Shown here piece after piece: positions 34,475-45,475 of a DNA stretch of 45,475 nucleotides. Origin of the DNA: Coprinopsis marcescibilis. Taxonomy: Eukaryota; Basidiomycota; Agaricomycetes; Agaricales; Psathyrellaceae. Both the position numbers and the translations under genes were made by a program. The stretch's first letter is position 1; each line of letters starts with the position of its first letter. Where the stretch lies: assembly GCA_004369085.1 (NCBI GenBank), contig ML210348.1, positions 8,945 to 54,419 of the forward strand, in the 5' to 3' direction. The notes under the pieces were generated by a model, which saw only the letters and a list, made by a program, of their open reading frames with translations, searched no databases and was not told where the DNA came from.

Positions 34475-37400
34475 TTAGAGTCGCGTGATAAGCTGCTTGA
34501 TCCCAGCCATCCACAACCCAATATCGTCAGTCTGTGATCCACGAGTAAGCATGTCGACGTGAATTGCCAGGGCAGCGGGTCGGTCTCTCGCTTGCATAGC
34601 TGTTTAAAACAACAGTCAGTACCCATTCCATGATCTCAAAGACACAGAGAGGAGAAAACCCACCTTGTGTCAAAACAATCAACTGCTCCACAATCGTTGG
34701 GCTCAACGTTTCGCAGTTGAGCGCATCGAAAAGCGGGTTAATTCGTCGCTCAAGGTCGTCTCCAAGTCGTCGTTGGTTGGGCTAAAACATTGATAATGTT
34801 AGAATCACCACCTGCACCCAGAAACATAGCAGAACCCACAGGGAGAGTTTGCTTCATCCTGATCAAGCTATCATTGATTATCTCAAACGCAGGTCGAACA
34901 TTTTCTGGGATATGGGATCGATCTCCAGGAGCTAAACAAAAATCACAATCAGTACGCCGGCTATTACACCAAAACACTACATAGCCTACTCACGATATTT
35001 GGGTGGAGGAGGGCCCTGTCTAGCAGGCGGCCCCCTAGCCGGTCCTCCTGTGGGTCCTCCAGGAGGTGGTGGTGGCCCTCCAGGCGCCTGCTGCCCCATC
35101 TGTTGCTGTTGTTGGTGCTGCGGGTGCTGCTGATGTTGTTGGTGCTGCTGCAAAGGCGGTCCTTGCTGCGAAACCACTCCCTGCGGTGGCGCATACGGAC
35201 CCGAAGGTGGTGGCGGGACTTGCTGATGGTGCGGGTGGTGCTGTTGGTGCTGTTGGTGCTGTTGGTGCTGCTGGTGCTGTTGATGCTGCTGCTGGCCAGG
35301 TGGGGGTGCATACGGATTAATCTGCCCAGGGCCCGGAGGTGGAGGTTGCTGACCAGGAATCTGTGGGCGAGCATAGTGCCCTCCATGAGGGGGAGGAGGA
35401 TGTTCCCCAGAAGGCCCTCGAGCGGCTGGTGGAGCTGGCGCATATTGACTTGGAGTAGGCTGTCTGGATGCACCGAGGTGGCTAGGTGGGGACATCAGCC
35501 TCGACGGGGGCAAAACACCTCCAGTCGTCGACGGCGGTCGCTGAATCGGCACGTACTGTCCAGGAGGTGGGGGAGCATGAACTCTATGGCCTTGGGGTGG
35601 AGGAGGAACAGATGCGCGTCCCTGAACGCTACCAGGTCTGGGTGGGGGAGGAAGAGTGGTCTGTCCTTGGATGTAAGGCGATCCAGCGGGAGAAATTCCA
35701 GGAGATGGAGCAGAGTTGGGGAATGGCGATGTAATGGCATTGGGAGCTGCCTTGAGATCTTTGGGTCGATTCACAGATGGACTGAGCACACTGGGAGCGT
35801 CATTCCATCCACCAGCGTCCCTCTTTAGAGGCGGAGGAGGGAGATTGGAAGACGCACCATTGGCCGGTCTTGGTGGTGGTGGGATCCCAACAGGGGGTGG
35901 TGCTGTTTGACGTTGGGTGAGCGGTGGGTTTGGCGCATACGCGTTGGATGGTTGATATCCAGATGTCTGATAAGGCTGCTGGCCATACGGTTGAGTTTGG
36001 TGTGTAGGAGCCGCGGGTTGGTAAATTGCCTGTGTTTGTGCCGCAGGTTGGTAAGGCGCATAGGATGAATTTGCAGCAACGGGGGCAGCTGGAACCTGCG
36101 GCCGACTGTGGGCTGGAGCAGAAGGAACGTAACCGTATCCTCCAGACGTAGATGGAGCCGCAGTACGAGCTGGCGCCTGCGCCTTGGCGGGTGCCTTGGC
36201 AAGCAGTCGTTGGCGTTGAGCGGATCTATCTACATTTCCAGATCCCTTGTAACCACCGGGGGTAAGGGTCAGGATGCTGGCAGCCTCCTTCAACAAGCCT
36301 TGAGTCGCCAAGGCATCTGCATATTCGAAGTATCGGTCGTACAAGCTGGCGAGCTTGAAGGTCTTGCCAGCGTCGTTCGAAGTCGTTTCCAAATCATCGT
36401 CCTTGTAGTTGGTCGCCGATCGGAAGACAGTGACTTTCTCAATGAAGGATTGCAAGGCTTGCGCATGAACCGAGAAACGAGACGAAGCTTCGTCACTCTT
36501 TTGGAATAACGCAGTCTCATCCTCCGACAACTCGTCTCCCCAAATACTGATCAACCTCTCCAAACGAGCCGCCGCGAGATAAGTGAGGGTGGCATTCTTC
36601 CTGGAGCTTCTCGTGTTCTCCACAGCTTCCGTGTCGTCCAGATCGCCCTTCGCAGACGTCGACTGGGACTCCAACCTCGCACCCAACTGCTCCGCCAAAC
36701 TGGCAAACTCAGTCTCCTTCGCAAAGGTGCAAATAACCACAAAGATTTCCTGCCACTCTTGCAAATCGGCGTTTTGGACGATATCGGCGAGATCGTTGGT
36801 GACGATGGACTGGAAGAGGCGAAGGTAAGGGAGAGCAGTCGTTCTGCGTTCAAAGTAGGCCTTCTGGGTCTTCTGCAACAACTCTGGTCCGCCACGAACA
36901 GCAAGGAGTATAGCATCTGCGTATCGGTCAGACGACAGACAGAGCGAAACTGCAGACTCGAAATCCCCAAGAACGAGTGCCTTGGTCACCAATCGGTCGG
37001 TTTCGGACTCTTCGGAAGGATAGATCCTGAAGCTGTTGGGGGTCTCCGATGTAACAGAAGAGGGTCCTGAGCCAAGTGTAGCCGCAACGGAAGAATCGAT
37101 GGGATAGTTGGTATGAGGAACGTGAACGGGGAGCGATCCGCCATCTTCCTGAGCAATGCCGACTGTGTTGAAGAAGTCTTGACCAGCGTCGAGTTGGGGA
37201 GTACCTGGGCCATCGTCTTCGCCAAAGAGGCTCGGGACTGTCGTGGTTGATTCACGATCATCCAATTGCAAGCTACCCGTGTCCGAAGTTGCTTCAGCAT
37301 TGCTCTCGCCGGTTTCGCTATCTGAAGGAAATTCTTGTCGTTCGGGCTCCGCGAAGGAAACAACGGGCTCGTGAACCTTCTCCTCTGTAATATCCTCCTG

Positions 37401-39287
37401 CTCTTCCTGCTCCTCTTCTTCTTCTTCAGAAATAGCCCGAGCCGCCTCTGATGCTTTCAGGCTTTCCACCGCCTCAGCGACGCGAGCTGCAATCTCAGCC
37501 TTGGAGAACCCAAGCAAAGTGACCAGCTCGTCTCGTGAGTTCGCCTTGAATAGGCTCAACAAAGCCTTCCATCCGTCGGTCGGGGAATCCTTCACCTTCA
37601 TCTCCGCAAACTCCTTGACGTTTCCACCATCGATCGCCTGCTGCAGAACCTTGGCACGTTCGACAAAGTCTTGTTCGGTGACGACATTGCGAATATGCAC
37701 TACGCTACTCTGGTTCTTGCCTTGCGCGCCGGGAAGATTGGACACCGACACGAGCTTTCCTCCAAATCCAAAGGTGCTGGATACAGGGCGGCGAAGCCAT
37801 TTTGGAGGCTGTTTGAGCGAAAATGTCCCACCAGTAGAAGATCGAGCAAAGCCTGGGGCGTCGAAGATGTCTGCACCATCGGGTTGAGCGGCTGCAACCT
37901 TTTCTGTAGCCGATGGTTCGTTGGTCGATTGGATGGAGTGGATGCCGATGGTTCCGTCGAAGAACGCAGTGGCAAGGAGATCTGGGTTGCGAGGGCACCA
38001 ATCCACTTGGAAAGCCCAGTTATCGGCCGCAGGGAGCTGGTAATAGGATGAGAACACGAGTCGATAGAAATGTAGCTGTACTCTCTACCTCGCCAATGAT
38101 CTCGGATGTCTGGGGGTTCCAGCAAAGAGCACGGTTATCTTTGCCGCACGAAAGCAGCAAATCGGCGTCCTCTTTGCACCAAGAAAGGGAGAGAACGCCC
38201 TTCTCGTGACCAGTCAAAATCTGGGGGGACGCTCAGCTTTATGTCAACAGAAACACACTTATAACATACCTTCTCTGGTGCTCGGGCATTACGGAGATCC
38301 CAGACCATGATGATGGGCGAGGAGTCGTCTTCCGATGAAGTGATGACACGCGTGGCCTGTAACGATCCGTTGAAGACGATAGAGGGTGCAAAGATAGGGA
38401 CTCACGTTGTCTGGATGCCATGCAATGTCGCTCATTCCCCGTCTTCCTCCGCTGGCCATTCCACTTGATTGACCCCCTGGTCCACCCCCATAAGCGAGGG
38501 CTACGACTTCCCGTTTACCACGCAGATCCCACACAACGGTGTACCCTGTGCTACTGGCTCCAGCGAGAACGTACTGGACCTGTTGATTCCAAGCAACGGA
38601 GGTGATTTCATCGAGCTTAGTGCTTCTTGAACCTGGGGTCGGGGTGTAGGGCTTGCTTGGATCTTTCAGATCCCAAATGTAGACCTATACAAAATCAGTT
38701 ATGCAAAACAGAGTCAAAGAAGATACCTACCTCGCCAGCGACGCCACCTGAAGCAAGTAAGCTTGTTTGAATAGGGTTGAAGTCGAGTCCTCGAACTGGA
38801 CCAGTATGGATGGTATTCCTGAGAATGAGAGATTCCGAGGCACTATGACGAATATGTCAGTCAAACATATGAATATCATTATCCAACACGACGTACTCAG
38901 CGCCCGCCAATATTTTTGCAGGATCCCACAGCGCGAGTTCTCCATTCTCGAGACCGGCGGCAATTACACCTTGAGGGCGAGTGTTATTGACATAACCCCA
39001 AGTCAATCGGTTAAACCTGACAACTATAAGCGCTCTCGGTCGACCATGGTGATCTGGTGAACACACCTGGCAGTATCTGACACAAAAGCTCGTGGCCCAC
39101 TCTGCTCGATCCCTCCCAAATCATACTCGTTTTTGTCCAGGAAATTCGGTGCCCAGATTTCTAGCTGACTCTCGTTACTGAAAGACTCGTCAAGAGCACC
39201 AGCGACGGTTCCCGTGGCCAGCAACGGAAGCGATGCTGACGGTGACCATGCGAAAGTCGACGTCCGATGGATTTCCTTAAGTTTCAT
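34475..39287 (-). CDS. SEC31: COPII coat outer-layer protein SEC31
   Basis: Forms, with SEC13, the outer cage of COPII vesicles leaving the endoplasmic reticulum. Ten exons: 39287-39067, 39016-38897, 38842-38731, 38684-38406, 38356-38270, 38220-38089, 38036-34994, 34931-34840, 34781-34664, 34599-34475; 1442 residues, a normal length. The N-terminal WD40 propeller spans about 1-350 ([36 protein letters not shown]). A helical middle domain carries the acidic stretch at 37400-37450 and the [21 protein letters not shown] region. A long Pro/Gln/His-rich segment (about 870-1270), which recruits SEC23, includes a Gln-Gln-His array. The conserved C-terminus is [15 protein letters not shown] to [13 protein letters not shown]. 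The start [16 protein letters not shown] is the conserved N-terminus. Confidence 0.96.
35229..35294 (+). repeat. Nine-nucleotide tandem repeat inside SEC31 (Gln-Gln-His codons)
   Basis: On the plus strand the unit GTTGGTGCT and close variants repeat about five times; on the coding strand it reads CAG/CAA-CAG-CAC, giving a Gln-Gln-His run in the proline-rich region. A shorter, related run is at 35101-35150. Such coding repeats can change length by slippage without shifting the frame. Confidence 0.85.
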
Positions 39288-39695
39288 GGGAGATGGACAA
39301 TGCGATTTAGAGAATCGCGTTCGAGGAGGAGATGCACTGCGCTTCCACCTCTTGACACGTCGATATGCCCGGCTATATTCGACCTGCCCTAACCTTCACG
39401 TGAGTAACCGCCACGTGTCCGCGAGCAACGGACAGACACTGGTCACTGGTCACTGAGTGACCTGAAGGCCCTCACCAGTGTCCAGTGCGTCTACGGTCTC
39501 GACTCGATACCTCAAATCCTGGTTGAAGCAATTTTGTTGCGCAGGTATATTTCTAACGAATCTCAATGTCTTGATTTCCACAAGCAGGGCTTGGCGGAAG
39601 GGGTGCCTTGTGTTCCATCAAACTATGAGTGATCCCGATTGCATAGTACAACTCAGACGAAGAATAAAATTTCCCTTGAGCCTTGTCATTTTAAA
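39288..39695. promoter_or_regulatory. SEC31 promoter with two CACGTG boxes and a nested palindrome
   Basis: 408 bp between the P450 stop and the SEC31 start, both minus strand. Two CACGTG hexamers lie at 39397-39402 and 39412-39417, about 110-130 bp upstream of the SEC31 ATG. Further up, 39448-39462 is a perfect palindrome (GGTCACT g AGTGACC) preceded by a direct copy of GGTCACT at 39441-39447. The pair GACACTGGT (39435-39443) and ACCAGTGTC (39474-39482) encloses it as a second inverted repeat. Confidence 0.55.
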
Positions 39696-41894
39696 CTACA
39701 CGGCAAGATTTTGAATCAAATCGTGCGTATTTGCCTTGTCTGTTCGAAGTTTAATCCCGCAGCGAAATTCGGTGGGTGTCCTTTATTGTAAGTACATAAC
39801 ATATGCATGTGTCAGGTCCTCGAAATCGAGATGGATATATGAGCTACTCACCTCGACACTCCAAGTCGAATCTGTCTGTCCGGGTCAAACTCCTCCACCT
39901 TCTCTATCGTGAAAAGCGTCAGGACGGACGAAATCGCAACGAAAAGGGTTGACATGGCGAGATGGGATCCTGGGCAAATTCTTGGAGTAAAATTCCATTA
40001 GCTGTGGTCGGGTAAATCACACCAAGTCTCACCGTCTACCAAATCCAAATGCGATTGATTCGGGATTTACAACTGAGCTGTTCAGCTTTCCTTCTGAGGT
40101 CAGATGCCGCTCAGGCTTGAACATTTCTGGTTGAGGGAAGTCGTTCTCATCACGCAGCATCGCCCTAATTATTGTTAGATACATCCCCTTTCCCCTCGGT
40201 ATGACGTACCATTGATTTGGTATGATGAATGTATTTCGAGGGATGAAGTACCCATTGTAGACAAGATCTTCGGTTGAAAGATGTGCAACGCCTGCCAATA
40301 GGAAAGGGATAATATGTTTGCCACTATCGCCTGTTTTTGAAATTGTAGGGGTTTAGGACGTACCAAGAGGCAGAATTGGTTGCCAGCTACGTGGGATTGG
40401 AATGAAGTATACTCTAGAGCGTCTGGAGAGGTACGTACCGTACAACCTCTCTGACCAGGGCCGTGATATACGGCAAATTAGGCTCGTCGTCGAGGGTAGG
40501 CAATCGGTCCCCTTTAAGGTAATCATCGAGTTCCTTCTGCGCTAGCTGCTGGACTTTTGGGTGTACAGACATCGTGTAGTAGAAGTAGTCGAGCGTCGAA
40601 AGTATTGTGTCTGTCCCAGCTGAATATGCAGTTGGCTAAATATTGAGCGCTCAACAGTCAAGGTGAAAGACAAATTACCAGTAGTGACAGAGGCACCGAC
40701 ATCACGTATGAGGCGAAGAGACTGCTCATCCACAACTCCGTCACGCTCAGCATTTGAGTGCGCTGTTGACACGAAACAGGTTTCGCCGTTCCCCAAGTTC
40801 TATCGCAAGCTCAGCGCACACGCGCTTAAATAACCAACGCACAATACGTTACCATTTCATTGAGGGCCTCATTTAGAGGTTCATCCGCAAACCTTAGACC
40901 AAGCTCAAAGCTTTCTCGTGCAACTCTCTTGAAGCCAGCCCCCGGAGCCCATTCCGGGACGTACTTCAAAAATGGGAAGATGTCGACAAGGAAGGCTCCC
41001 GGAATTACCGCCTGAGCACTTCGCTCGGCAACATCTTGCAACATCTTTGAGTAGTAGTCCACTTTTGCTTTATCACGGACACCATAGGTGAATTTGTAGA
41101 CGGTACTCATTATGAAGCTGTGGTCATTGGTCAAACGATCAAGAGCCAAGGATGAGATGGGCAGCACGTACAATCTGTTAATGTACCGAAAGTCTTCCGG
41201 ATTATCAACGAGTGAGGAAAGCATTTGAGGCAAGCTCTCTTTTACGCCGACACGATAGCGAGTTGCATCGTGGAAGTGCTGTTGGAAGAGCTTCCTCATG
41301 TCTCTATATTTGTCTCCGATTTGTATCAGGGGAAGGATAAAGTCCCAGCCCATGCTTTGTGTGGGGTGGGTAGGACTCATAGAACGCATAGCAGCAAATG
41401 ACTTACAGCTCGCATATCATCGTGGTGCGGGGTCTACATGAGCAACTCCTTAATGTTACATTGACAATACCGTGAATGACTACAACACAAACCTTGCCGA
41501 CGTCACCGCGGATTTGTGGTCCAGTATCTCAATGGCAGCTTTCCTACTACTGAGGACAGCAATAGAGAATCCCAAAGCGCCTGCGTGAACGATCTCAGAA
41601 TCTATCGGCAAAAACGACTCATCAGGTATGTCCGGAAGCCGTGGAAGAGAGACATGGCATACCGTACTCCTTTGCCCATTTGTCATACACCTCCCACTCG
41701 AATTTGGTTGGAATGTCTAAGGCGTTACCTATGATTGGCAAGCCCTTTGGACCAGGTGGAAGCGGGCGCCCACCGCGCCTCAAGTTCCACTGCCGACGCC
41801 GCTGCACGACATAGATTGAGATGACTACGAGCGCAAGAGCAAGTAAGCGTTGTGTCTCGAGGAGGGGAAGGGAGATCAGTGCGTCGTACAGCAT
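39696..41894 (-). CDS. Cytochrome P450 monooxygenase
   Basis: Haem-thiolate monooxygenase of the microsomal type. Eleven exons: 41894-41663, 41601-41493, 41433-41407, 41354-40853, 40799-40679, 40619-40439, 40386-40364, 40291-40210, 40164-40033, 39980-39852, 39780-39696; 540 residues. There is an N-terminal membrane anchor (about 8-30) and a proline-rich hinge RPLPPGPKGLPIIG. The I-helix has AGTDT (331-335), the K-helix ExxR is E388-V-V-R391 (LVREVVRWQPILPLG), PERH is at 443-446, and the haem loop FGFGRRICPG has C472 as thiolate ligand. The pattern resembles the large mushroom families that include O-methylsterigmatocystin-oxidoreductase-like proteins; the substrate cannot be told. No other secondary-metabolism gene is nearby. 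A TATA-like CTTTTAAAG lies about 35 bp upstream of the ATG (41927-41935). Confidence 0.94.
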
Positions 41895-43249
41895 TGTGCA
41901 ACGTTGTCGGTTCCGGTAAACTCAAGCTTTTAAAGAGGTAAGTGGCTCAAGATCACTTGATTAAAGGAACATATCTTTTTGTGCTTGTGACTTGCGGAAT
42001 GTTACGATTGGCTCTTATTTAAGTTAGCACACCCTGTGAATGAACTAAATGTGTCGTTATTAACTTATAAGAGTGACATGTATTGACATGGTATATGGAG
42101 GCGCAGGAGTTTACAATAGTAAAATCAATCTCAGAAGCTCCCATGACCTCTAATTTTGCAGCAGATATTCCAAGACTGAGAGTTCTCAGCTCTGACTCCG
42201 AGCACGGTCGCAACTCGTAACCTAGTATTGCCACCATCAGCGAAAGCGGGCCCGGCCGGCACCCGCCAATCCCCAGCAATCCCGAAGATTGATCGCAAGA
42301 GTGGTGCGCATTGATGCGCTGCTTCGAAGTTTCCATTCGCGAATAGCGGATTAGAAGGCGGAACGTGTACAGTTGGATGATTTACGTGTTCTTTGAGTCT
42401 GTTTCTGGTCCAGAGACATGCCAATGGTTTGTGGTGCTTACTGGAAATATCAATACCATTCAGGATGATGTACTTGAATGTGCCCTATCTTTCTCATTAC
42501 ATCCCCTTCACCAGCATGGTTCACACTTACAGGGTAGGAAAGGAGTACCGACGATGTGTACGCCTTCTGTTCTGCTTAGACATTCGTGTATGTGGAGAGG
42601 CCTTGGACAGTGAACTTTGTATTCTACAGGCTCTTTAGTAGGTTACATATGACCGTTTGTCTTGGGTCAAAGGGATTGTTATTGTTGAAGAAGCAGAATA
42701 CGGGCTGCCGGATGGTCTGGAAGCATCCTCGATGGTGAACATATAACAGAACCGGGTACTTACCATCATTCTAATCTCCGGGCTACCCTGTGTGGGCGAG
42801 GCGCTTTAGATACAGTGACCCCTTCGGGTTCCCAATGCACCTTCGGAATCCTCGAACTTGGAGGATACTAAGTATATGCTAGAGGATCTGCGAATTGCTG
42901 AGCTCAATCTAAGAGCACGGTTAGAACTAGCTTTCGTGTAGTTATGATTGGAATTTGATCCGGGTGGGCCACGGGCGCTCGTACTGACAAGTGTGACTGA
43001 CAACGTATGTATGTCACGGACAGCGCCCATCATGGGGAAGGGCTCCGACATCAGATTCCACCTAATTGGGTTCAAGGTTGGTTGTATATCTCGCAAATTT
43101 CCACAATGTCAGTGGGCTAAACTCTCTCTCTCTCTCTACATGTGCTGATTTCTTCAGCTCCTTCGACTGCTCATTCGTTTTCACCCTTACTGTCTTTTCT
43201 TCTTTGTATTCTAGAGCATCTATAGCCTGAGGTCATCTCTCTTGTCGGC
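41895..43249. other. 1.35 kb between divergent genes, no gene seen
   Basis: Contains the promoters of the P450 and of the third membrane-protein gene. Small frames at 42019-42336 and 42131-42424 (minus) and 42365-42613 (plus) have no recognisable product. A pure (CT)8 run is at 43122-43137, and the 100 bp before the next ATG is CT-rich, as is common in fungal promoters. Confidence 0.55.
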
Positions 43250-44436
43250 ATGTCCACCACCGTCATAGTCGATGACAACGACCCTTCAATCACCTGGCTG
43301 GCGTTCCACTGGGATGTAAACCGCTTCGCTGGAAATGCCTATGGCGACAGTGCCCACCTTTCAACAATTTTGGGTGCCACGATGAGCTATACATTCACGG
43401 GTGCGTTTCGGTTTGCTTAATCATTAGTATGGACGTCACCATAACCACACACAGGCACACAGATTAGCGTTTATGGAATCATAGCAGTTGAGGACGACCC
43501 ACATACCGTCGCGGCATTCAGCGTCGACGGCACCCATCATCGCGAATTTCGTGCCCAATACGACCCAACACGAATACAATGGCGCGCACTATTGTACACC
43601 TCTCCCCAGCTCGACGGACCCGGCCCTCATACGCTTCAAGTCACTAACCTGCGAGAAAGTGCGAGGCTCTGGATCGACTACTTTACGGTGCAACAGCCAG
43701 TTCAACCTCCTCCGAGCAACTCCCAACCCCCTTCACTTCCGCCCTCGCCATCTCAGCCACCTCCAGCAGCCTCAAGCAACAGCTCAGCGCCAGAGTTACC
43801 ACCACCACAAAGCGACAGACCTGAAGGTTCGTCACAGGGATCCAACCCCAGCGGAGCGCCAAACAACAACTCTAGTACAGGTGGAGGAGAGCCCACCTCG
43901 AGTGTCTCGCAATCTAGCACTGCAGGGGACGGTGTTCAGAACAGTTTCTTGCCTGGACCAACCGTGTATATACCTCAAGGCGACTCTGGGACCCCCTCCA
44001 ATGCACTCGACGCGAAACCATCAGGCGTTCACGCTCAAGCTGGGATGATAGCCGGAGCTGCGGTTGGCGCTATCGCAGCCATAGCTATATTCATCCTCTT
44101 CGTACTTCTCCTCCTTAGGAGGAGAAGATCTCGTATCCCTCCCAGTGCCCGTTTTAGCTCAGCTGCAGCGGAGGAATATGTAGATGGCAACGATCAAGGT
44201 CGGTGGTTTGGTAATGTCCACAGCTGACGGTCGTTGATGATTGTATAGGTGCTCCTGTTGTCAGCTCTTTCAACACGACGTTCAGGGCAGGGACATTCTC
44301 CGAGTCGAAGCAAGCCCTCAACGTGCAGGGTCAGTCAAGCCCGAGTGTCATGGATAGCTCAGACTCTGGCGTCACGGACAATGATCGCGGCTTTCATCAT
44401 AGGCCCCCATCATATGTCTCGCGAGCGGGATATTAA
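43250..44436 (+). CDS. Single-span membrane protein with beta-sandwich-like ectodomain
   Basis: Three exons, 43250-43400, 43455-44198, 44249-44436, encode 360 residues. MSTTVIVDDNDPSITW opens an ectodomain of about 125 residues with GTQISVYGIIAVEDD, FSVDGTHHREF, GPHTLQVTNL and LWIDYFTV, the strand pattern of the galactose-binding-like ectodomains widespread in mushroom fungi. A Pro/Ser/Thr-rich stalk (about 127-245), probably O-glycosylated, leads to one transmembrane helix (about 247-271, AAVGAIAAIAIFILF) and a run of five or six basic residues. The cytoplasmic tail ends in HHRPPSYVSRAGY. There is no cleavable signal peptide. It is distantly like the tandem pair at 25-29 kb (same VDDxxDP start and topology) but with fewer introns. 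Ligand unknown. Confidence 0.87.
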
Positions 44437-45475
44437 TGTGACTAGTCTTTGGTAATTATCGGTTTCAAAAACTTCGCTGTTTTGATTCACTGTTGTAATT
44501 CCGCTGGTCATCGCTCATGTACTACGTAGGAATCCAACGTCCACATGGGCTCGGATGTCTGGGTTACCCTATGTGCACCGCTCGAGCTTGGAGTACCCGG
44601 AAGTACTTGCGGATATAGTATATAGCCGAGACCTGGCAGTGGCAGTAAGGCAAGTTAGGCAGCCCAGTAACGTTACTGATTGTTTGAGATATGCATAGGG
44701 AGCGTAAGTATACACAATACACATTTATAAGATTCAACTACCAGTCACAAGCCCTGGGATAATTTAACACAGCCGTGGTACATACTACACTTATGGTGAC
44801 TTCTTTGAACACATTTCGATATGTATTTTATTTGTCCAACGAGGGGACTTCAAGTTTACCTGTAGCATGTAAGTAGCTGCGTATCTTGACTAGGTCTCTC
44901 ACGTCACAGCATAGCTGGACTGGTCTTCCTCAGACTTTAAGCCCATGCCCAAGGGTGTTGCGACAATGATCTTGCAAGATGAACACCCAATGTCGTATAG
45001 CAAATTGATTGCCAATGGTCTTGAGTCTTGAGGCCAAGGTTGACGATATGTAGAGGGCGGATATTTTGCCTTACAGTCGGATCAGACAACCTTTACGATA
45101 AATCAACCTACAGTCATCAACGGCCCGGCAGTCCACCATCCCGTAACGGAACAGCATTTTCTTCCTTTCGCTCTCCCCAGTGCAAATCATGACCAAAATG
45201 CGTAGAATCTTTTCTGATAGTAAGATAAATCTTGAATCTTCGTACTGGTGTAAAAAAACATGAAAATTGAGGTGATTAAGCAACACATATACCGTGTTTT
45301 TCTGGGTGTTCCCATCAAAAATCCGGAGATTTTGGCCATTTCGAAAATGTTCAGGCTTATGGTGGTCCTTTAACAGTTCGGAGAAGCGTAGAATGTCTCT
45401 AAATACGTACCATAGTATCTGGAGAGAGGTATGGTGCAAGGATATTGCAGTCCGTCTATTTTTGCCATCAATACC
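44437..45475. other. 1.0 kb at the window end, no supported gene
   Basis: The longest frame (minus, 45071-45439, 122 codons) has no ATG at its start and no recognisable domain. The first part is the 3' flank of the membrane-protein gene. No RNA gene or repeat array was seen. Confidence 0.5.

Noticed and set aside
35066..35828. Long plus-strand frames opposite SEC31
   Set aside because: They are antisense shadows of the Pro/Gln/His-rich repeat (poly Leu/Val/Trp composition), with no family match and inside a certain gene.
45071..45439. 122-codon minus-strand frame at the window end
   Set aside because: No ATG at its start, no recognisable domain, and no splice-compatible neighbours.
1..45475. 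Transposable elements, CRISPR arrays, secondary-metabolite cluster
   Set aside because: No transposase, reverse transcriptase, terminal repeats or regularly spaced arrays were seen; a lone P450 and a desaturase without a backbone synthase do not make a cluster.

Overview
The window is nuclear DNA of a filamentous basidiomycete, most likely an Agaricomycete. Genes are packed with 41-120 nt introns (mostly 45-65 nt) with GT/AG ends. The protein families (EZH2, RNA-silencing RdRP, MYND proteins, family III CoA-transferase, single-span membrane proteins with Ser/Pro-rich stalks) fit that group. I worked out exon chains by hand; for every gene except the two flagged as damaged (BRR2, TDG) and the EZH2 5' end, the reading frame stays open across all junctions.

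Layout: <1-7193 (-) BRR2 spliceosomal helicase, 3' end outside the window; 7535-8161 (-) small P-loop kinase-like ATPase; 8330-14481 (+) a 1775-residue fusion of an RNA-dependent RNA polymerase with a UPF1-like SF1 helicase; 14834-16886 (+) family III CoA-transferase; 16949-19330 (-) MYND zinc-finger protein, tail-to-tail with it; 21358-23468 (-) delta-12 fatty acid desaturase; 25087-26294 and 27615-28813 (+) tandemly duplicated single-span membrane proteins; 29726-32531 (-) EZH2-type H3K27 methyltransferase; 32747-33982 (+) thymine-DNA glycosylase family gene with an in-frame TGA; 34475-39287 (-) SEC31 COPII coat; 39696-41894 (-) cytochrome P450; 43250-44436 (+) a third single-span membrane protein. 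The 19.3-21.4, 23.5-25.1, 41.9-43.2 and 44.4-45.5 kb stretches carry no gene I can support.

The genes do not form one metabolic cluster. Several act on nucleic acids or chromatin: BRR2 in splicing, the RdRP-helicase in small-RNA amplification, EZH2 in silent chromatin, TDG in base excision. EZH2 and TDG share a roughly 215 bp divergent promoter. The most unusual object is the RdRP-helicase fusion, a one-chain version of what fission yeast (Rdp1-Hrr1) and Neurospora (SAD-1/SAD-3) assemble from separate proteins. An in-frame, stop-free intron lies inside its catalytic DLDGD motif. Other oddities are very small exons (5 nt in the desaturase, 2 nt in EZH2), two GC-AG introns in EZH2, and three single-base frame breaks in the first 0.8 kb.
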